64,000 nt of DNA from Agarophyton chilense. Taxonomy: Eukaryota > Rhodophyta > Florideophyceae > Gracilariales > Gracilariaceae. Below are positions 59,306 through 64,000 of this stretch, one piece after another. Numbering within the stretch: position 1 is the first letter of the stretch; the number at the start of each line of letters is the position of its first letter. The translations under genes were made by a program, and so were the position numbers. The stretch lies in NCBI GenBank assembly GCA_030374765.1, contig JARGXX010000088.1, positions 1,302,001 to 1,366,000 on the forward strand, given 5' to 3'. The notes under the pieces were generated by a model. That model saw only the letters and a program-made list of their open reading frames with translations, made no database searches and was not told the origin of the DNA.

Positions 59306-59845
59306 CAACCATGTAAAACTCCACGCTAGCTGTCTTCCGTTTGCCATCAGGTTTCGATTGTCCTCTTCATTGTTCCACCAAGCGAGCGAAAGGCCTCCCT
59401 TTCTGTTGTTCGTAGCCGGAGCCACTCGTTCTCACTTGCGACCCACACGCTGAAGGGAGGTTCCTCGAGTTCTGAACGCCAAGCTTGCAAACGCAGCACG
59501 CGTGAAGTACTGAAATAGCGACGCATTGTGTTCGACAAGGACGGAAGGTTTGTTCAGGCGATGAATTGCATTTTACCGAGTCGACGAACGCAACTTCAAT
59601 TAGTTTTCTCCTGTGCATACACATTTCCGCCGCTCTTCAGCGTCAAACCACTACATATCCAGTTCATCACTTCCGTTCCCATTCTCATCATCCATGGTTC
59701 CTCGAGATTTCCAGCGCCAGTTGATGAAGCATCGCATCGCGCAGAGAACAGAAACAAGTGTTGGTCAGTAAAAATGGATTGGACGCTTGCTTTTCGTGAC
59801 GAAACGCTCGCGTGAAACGAAAAGAGCAACTTACCCAGGGGGATT
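59306..59845. other. Spacer, no gene seen
   Basis: This is the 3' flank of the Sm_multidrug_ex gene. Short frames up to ~95 codons have no recognisable content. Confidence 0.5.
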
Positions 59846-60060
59846 TTTACAACCCGACGGCTGTTGAGACCGCCGGGAAGACCAATGAAGGCCTTGTTTC
59901 TACAACCTGGACACTACGAAACTGGAATGGAAGGATTGGACGGGGAGGCCACAGGGGGACATTTTCACAACCTGCAGACCGTTTCAGCCCGCAGGGAAGA
60001 CCACCAAAGACCCCCGATTTTACAACCTGTGAGGGAAAGAGACTGGAAGCTTGAACCCGG
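59846..60060 (+). repeat. Imperfect minisatellite with a TTTTACAACCTG core
   Basis: Four divergent units of about 53-65 bp each begin TTT(T/C)(T)ACAACC(T/C)G, at about 59846, 59899, 59964 and 60019. They share a GGGAAGACCA or GACTGGAA block about 35 bp in. Units 1+2 resemble units 3+4 as a ~117-bp higher-order duplication. Function is unknown. Confidence 0.65.
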
Positions 60061-60555
60061 GGGAGAGCTCGGTATTTATACGAAATCCAAAAGCTTCCGG
60101 GACAGGCGGAATGCAGCAAAAGACCGACGCTACACTTTTTCCCTCGGACGACCGTGACGATGTGTGACGTTGCATTGGAGAGCCGGCGTTAGTCTGTCGG
60201 ATGCTGTGTCAGCACGTTAATTGAAAGAAGGCAGAGACGGGGTTCTGGCTTTGCTGAGTCTCAAGAGCGTTCCGGAGAGGCTGAGTCAAAAATGGCTGGG
60301 CTCATTCGTGCAACTGTGCTTGGTGAACAATGTTATGCACCAGGTGCTGGGCCTGTGTCAGTGGGCAATTCGGATGTGTTTGGCTGCTGGTACCTTTGGC
60401 AACGTGTTTCTCGATGGCGAGCCGTGTCCATTTCATCAGAACGGTGCAGTCTAAGCACGTTGCTTGGCTCGAACAACGAACAGAACACGTGGTCGTTTGC
60501 TGTTCTGTGGACGGTTGCGATCGATTTGGGTTACAACCTCCGCCGTCCGCCATGA

Positions 60556-61127
60556 TGCATCGCCAACGCCGTCAGCGTGCGCCCCGTCGCCGTGCAGCTG
60601 CACGCCCTGTCGGCCGACTCCGACAACCAGCCCATCATCCCACGGGAGCACGGCTTTGTGCGCGCCCTCATCTACTTCATTCACATCCAGCATCCACCCA
60701 TCGCCACCACCGCCATCGCAAACCTCGCCCCCAATCCGGACAACTTCCACCTGCACCGCTTCGCACACCTCCGTTTGCAAGCCCTGCGTACCCTCCTGCT
60801 GGCCGACGCCGCCGACCGCGACCCCCGCCAGTCCGCCGTCGATGTACTGGAGAAGCTCGTGGACGAGGACGAGGAAGAGGACGAGGATGAAGAGATGGAC
60901 GAGCTCGACCGCCTCGAGAACGAAGCCGGGCTGCGCGAAAAGCTCCCTCCCCTCCGGGGCCCGGCCTGCTACACCTCCCCCTATCACTCCGCCTGCACGT
61001 CCCGCGCATATCTGACGGACTCTTCTGCGTCCGCCGCGTCGAGCAGCTCGTCCTCCGCAAGCGCGGCGTCATCTCCGCCGCCTTCTAGCTCGGCGCAGAG
61101 GTCGCCGTCATCTACACCGTAGAGGTA
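60556..61127 (+). pseudogene. ARMC1-like gene fragment (armadillo plus HMA-like end)
   Basis: The frame entering at ~60558 reads IANAVSVRPVAVQLHALSADSDNQ, then HGFVRALIYFIHIQHPPIATTAIANLA, matching the armadillo repeat near the start of ARMC1 (LRDLAAD..NR, GCLPGLILFM, PPVV..ALLAL). An acidic stretch (EKLVDEDEEEDEDEE) follows. In another frame at ~61013-61085 comes VRRVEQLVLRKRGVISAAF, matching the ARMC1 C-terminal HMA-like segment (LLKIKGVISFTF). There is no in-frame ATG (a TGA is directly upstream), one frame change between the parts, and a TAG right after ISAAF. It is therefore a truncated, decayed copy, unless unrecognised introns exist. Homology is judged by eye. Confidence 0.4.
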
Positions 61128-62790
61128 TGACTTGTGGTTGGCGACTGTGGTAACTTTGTACCGTTGCAATGCGCCCCGCTCTGCCGAATGCCCTTCCAAG
61201 TTGCTTGTCCACGCTCACTTTTCCGTAGCCGAAACCGATATTCCCGTCTTGCACCGCCGTGTGCCCGCCGCATCACATTGCTCGTTACCCGTCATGCACT
61301 GTGAGAGTGCCTTTGCAACAGCCTATGTGCTCAACAATGCGGCTCTCTGCACCTTTTTCGATGCGCCCAACGCCCCAGTAGAGCCACGGCAGAGCCACGA
61401 CAGAGCCACAGCTTGCTAGCAACACGCGACTGTGCCAGTGCGTTTCCCATCGCCACATGCCCAGCTTACCTTTTGCTCACACCCCTCTCCGTCATCACAC
61501 GCCCCGATACCTGGCACCATTCGTCAAGCGCTGTACCTTTTTTCTTGCCCGCCAACCCCGCAGTTCTGTCAACTCGTCGACGTCACAACTTTGTGTTGTG
61601 TCGAAACCAACGCTGTACACACCCACCCGTGCCGCTCCTCCCCGAAATCCCGCATTCAAAAGCAGTGTAGGCAACCCACAATCAAACAAAGCCGCATATG
61701 CGAGGAGCTCTGTTTCACGCCTCCACTGTCGTGGCAATCGGACAAACCGTTTTGTTGTACTGTAGCAATCATGTTGTAGATATGTTCTCGTTCGCGCCAT
61801 GCTTCTGCAGTCCGGGCTGATTCTTTCCTCCTCTCCGAAAAAGGGACCATCATCCGTTTTGCATCGTCAGTCGCGCGCTGCACCTTGTGCTATCTTGCTT
61901 GCAAGTACGTTAAACCCAAGCCGAAGGCAGCATCAACTGTCAGGAGATTCTACAGTACGAAGGTATAACGCTTACCTTCCTGCCCTTCTAACCTTCATAC
62001 TGTAGCCTTTGCAAGACATTCGCTGCAAACTGAGTAGCTTACAACAAATTTCGCTTTTCGCGTCGGCTGTCTTCCTCACCATAATAACAATAACACTGCA
62101 CTCCCATCGCAGCCGTTTTGGTAAACGTAACGACGCGAACCGTTGAAGGCTGCAGCATGAGCTGTATGAGTCGAGATTTGGAGCGGAATCTGTCGCTGAA
62201 GTTGTAAAACAGCGCTTAGTTCTTTAGTCATCTTTTTCAACCACAGTTTGCCATCCAGGTTTCCAGAGCCCACCCGAACATTTCCACGCCAACTTTGGCT
62301 TCTTGTCGTAGATTTATTTCGGGCGTTCTATTACTATCGAAACCATGAAACACTACTGGCCAACTGCAATGGTTGCAGTGTTACGAATGTCAACCGTATT
62401 TCGTCCTTCATGCTCCCCTTTGATCCAGAACCTGATGTGCTGACCATCACAGCAAAACCGAAACCAACTCAATCTGGGTCTATGTCTCACACGTTTTGGC
62501 AGAAACAAAACAAAACCAAAATGGGCTTGCCAAGAGCAAACCTTGATCTTACTGTTAGACAAAACGTACTGGTATACTATACTAGAACATGGTTCAACAA
62601 GCCTATCTGATTCAACGATCATGGGTATATATTGCGCATCAGACTACGGTTTCCTGAAACCATCCCGCATTACATGCCTATCGGCCCGAAGACTTGAGCG
62701 TGGCTCGGAGAAGAATGACAACACGAGCGCGACACAAAGAGTCTGGAATGAACACACTTCAACGTTTCACACTTTACTCAGAAACAACTT
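61128..62790. other. 1.7 kb spacer, nothing recognised
   Basis: Frames up to ~120 codons on either strand show no domain or coding-like pattern. No terminal repeats are found that would define a transposon here. Confidence 0.45.
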
Positions 62791-62799
62791 TTCCTATTG

Positions 62800-63358
62800 C
62801 ACAGTCATCTCTGTCACACACTGGCCTTTGCTGTTGTACGTTTTACAGCTGCTCATTATTCGCTTGAATTCGGATATGCAAATCCCTTTCGTTACATAGA
62901 ACCAACCATCCTTTGTCCAATTGTTTCTGCATTGTTGACAAATCCATTGGATGCTTGACCACGTCGTAGTAGTCAATCGCCTCCGCTTCTTCCGCATTCG
63001 TCGGCTCCAATAACGGCCAAGCACAGTCGTGCGTTTTTACTTCATTCAAAACTGATTGCAAGTGCTTGTGAACGATGTGTTGCGAAGTCTTGTCCCGAAT
63101 TGAGAACTCCGTAGCAGGGCCGTTGCGAGTTGACAGATTATTATTCTTCCACCTCATATCTTCAATCCCAGGAACATCCTCGATCTGCGTCCCTTTTCTC
63201 CCGCGCACATCGATTCCAGGGTGCCCAACGCGACTGTTTGAAGTCTCCTTCATCTTTTCTACAAGTGCCATCTTCTGTGTTTTCAGCAACATTGGAATGT
63301 CCAAGTAGTCCACATTTGAGTGCAACATGCATTCCATGAGCGTTCACCCATCAAAGTC
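62800..63358 (-). pseudogene. GCN5-type acetyltransferase fragment (HAT end plus bromodomain)
   Basis: On the minus strand from ~63358 the sequence reads DFDG, stop, TLMECMLHSNVDYLDIP, then LLKTQKMALVEKMKE...HPGIDVRGRKG...IEDVPGIEDM. This is the end of the GCN5 HAT domain and the linker (compare D-Y-D/E-G-x-T-L-M, then YPG and PGIRE). The bromodomain follows: CAWPLLEPTNAEEAEAIDYYDVVKHPMDLSTMQKQL, continuing in another frame as FYVTKGICISEFKRIMSSCKTYNS. An in-frame TGA (63346-63344) replaces the Gly/Ala of DYxG-x-TLM, and a frameshift lies near 62.90 kb. The catalytic HAT core is missing: the similarity stops within a few bases of the Sm_multidrug_ex duplicate. Confidence 0.82.
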
Positions 63359-63361
63359 CCG

Positions 63362-64000
63362 TCGCTGCTTCCGCCGCCCAACTCTCCAGTCACACCTCCG
63401 CCAAACTATGGTCGTCTGTGCGCAAACTCCCCCCCATCGCCCTCACCGCTTCCCCGTCCATTACCTCGCCGTCGCACCCGCGCCTCGCCCACCGTTCCAT
63501 CCCGCAAAAGGCCACAAACTTTCTGCACTCGCACGGATTGCACCATAAGCTCATCGTGTTGCTCATCTCCGCCCTGCCCGTCGTAGAGCTCCGCAGCGCC
63601 ATTCCAGTAGGATTTCTTCTCGGCCTCCCCGCGCTGCACACCTTTTTTGCTGGCTGTGCTGGGGAACATGTCGCCCATCATTCCCTTGTTGTGCCTCTTG
63701 CGCCTGCATCTGGTCCAGTGCGTCGCCGCCACTGTGCTGCAAAGAGCCAGCAGAAAAACCGAGTCCACTGCCAATTCTGCATCGCAAGCCAATACGCTTG
63801 CGCTTTTCGTCGCCGTTCCGCTCCCCGGCACTGGCCCATGGACCGGTTGTATCGTCGCCTTTGTGCTTGGTATGCGCTTTCGAACTGCGTTTGACTCCCT
63901 TTTTGTGGGCGTTCTGTCAGCTGTCGTCATTGTCACCTCTGTCTCTGCTCCTTGGGAACCGTGGGAGGCGCTTTTGCTGCTTCGCTGCGCTTGAACTCCG
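63362..64000 (+). pseudogene. Partial duplicate of the Sm_multidrug_ex gene
   Basis: From about 63362 the sequence parallels 58573-59210 at roughly nine bases in ten, same orientation, up to or near the window end. Conserved protein blocks remain (IVLLISALPVVELRSAIPVG, LFVAVPLPGTGPWTGCIVAFVLG), with Arg-Gly of the ELRGAIP signature now Arg-Ser. An extra C at ~63641-63642, before a run of six T, shifts the frame between these blocks, and the transit-peptide region and start are absent. It is a truncated non-functional copy; the original at 58331 is intact. Confidence 0.88.

Overview
The window looks like nuclear DNA of an intron-poor eukaryote, most likely a florideophyte red alga (Chondrus-like). 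The reasons are large single-exon genes for typically eukaryotic proteins (exocyst Sec3, pescadillo, ERO1, VPS41, COX11, O-GlcNAc transferase, E(z)-type PRC2 methyltransferase, a complex I accessory subunit), mixed with LTR retrotransposons and DNA transposons. The taxon is an inference from gene content and architecture.

Bases 1-25,400 are accessory and repeat-rich. An intact but unrecognised 552-residue reading frame lies antisense beside a decayed Ty3/gypsy fossil (about 1.74-6.69 kb). A mostly empty stretch follows, with faint relics. A PiggyBac transposase pseudogene (11.36-13.49 kb) keeps one frame but has several stops. From 13.9 to 25.3 kb there is a nest of elements. A 5'-truncated Ty1/copia fossil carries an 889-bp solo LTR (5-bp target duplication). 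Just past its coding end sits a 6,526-bp Mutator-like element (MULE) with about 280-bp terminal inverted repeats and a perfect 9-bp target duplication. A Tc1/mariner copy with IR/DR-type ends follows about 30 bp later.

Bases 25.8-59.3 kb are gene-dense host sequence, in order: SEC3 (+), PES1 (-), a small membrane ORF (-), an unknown helical protein (+), ERO1 (-), VPS41 (+), COX11 (-), OGT (-), a Myb/SANT protein (+), an NDUFA7-like subunit (-), a secreted VCBS/UnbV protein (+), an E(z) methyltransferase (+), a GDP-mannose-type sugar transporter (-), and a plastid-type Sm_multidrug_ex membrane protein (+). Many are divergent or convergent pairs a few hundred bases apart. Several serve the secretory pathway (SEC3, ERO1, VPS41, sugar transporter), but nothing shows they are co-regulated. 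From about 44 to 54 kb the sequence is very GC-rich, with low-complexity coding repeats and G-rich minisatellites.

Bases 59.3-64.0 kb hold truncated host-gene copies: an ARMC1-like fragment, a GCN5 HAT/bromodomain fragment, and a frameshifted partial copy of the Sm_multidrug_ex gene 4.8 kb away. The last two abut within a few bases.

The most notable items are the MULE, which combines a Ulp1-type SUMO-protease domain, two FAR1/FLYWCH-like zinc modules and a MULE transposase with readable ends, and the intact orphan ORF beside the gypsy fossil. I found no CRISPR array and no confident tRNA or rRNA gene.
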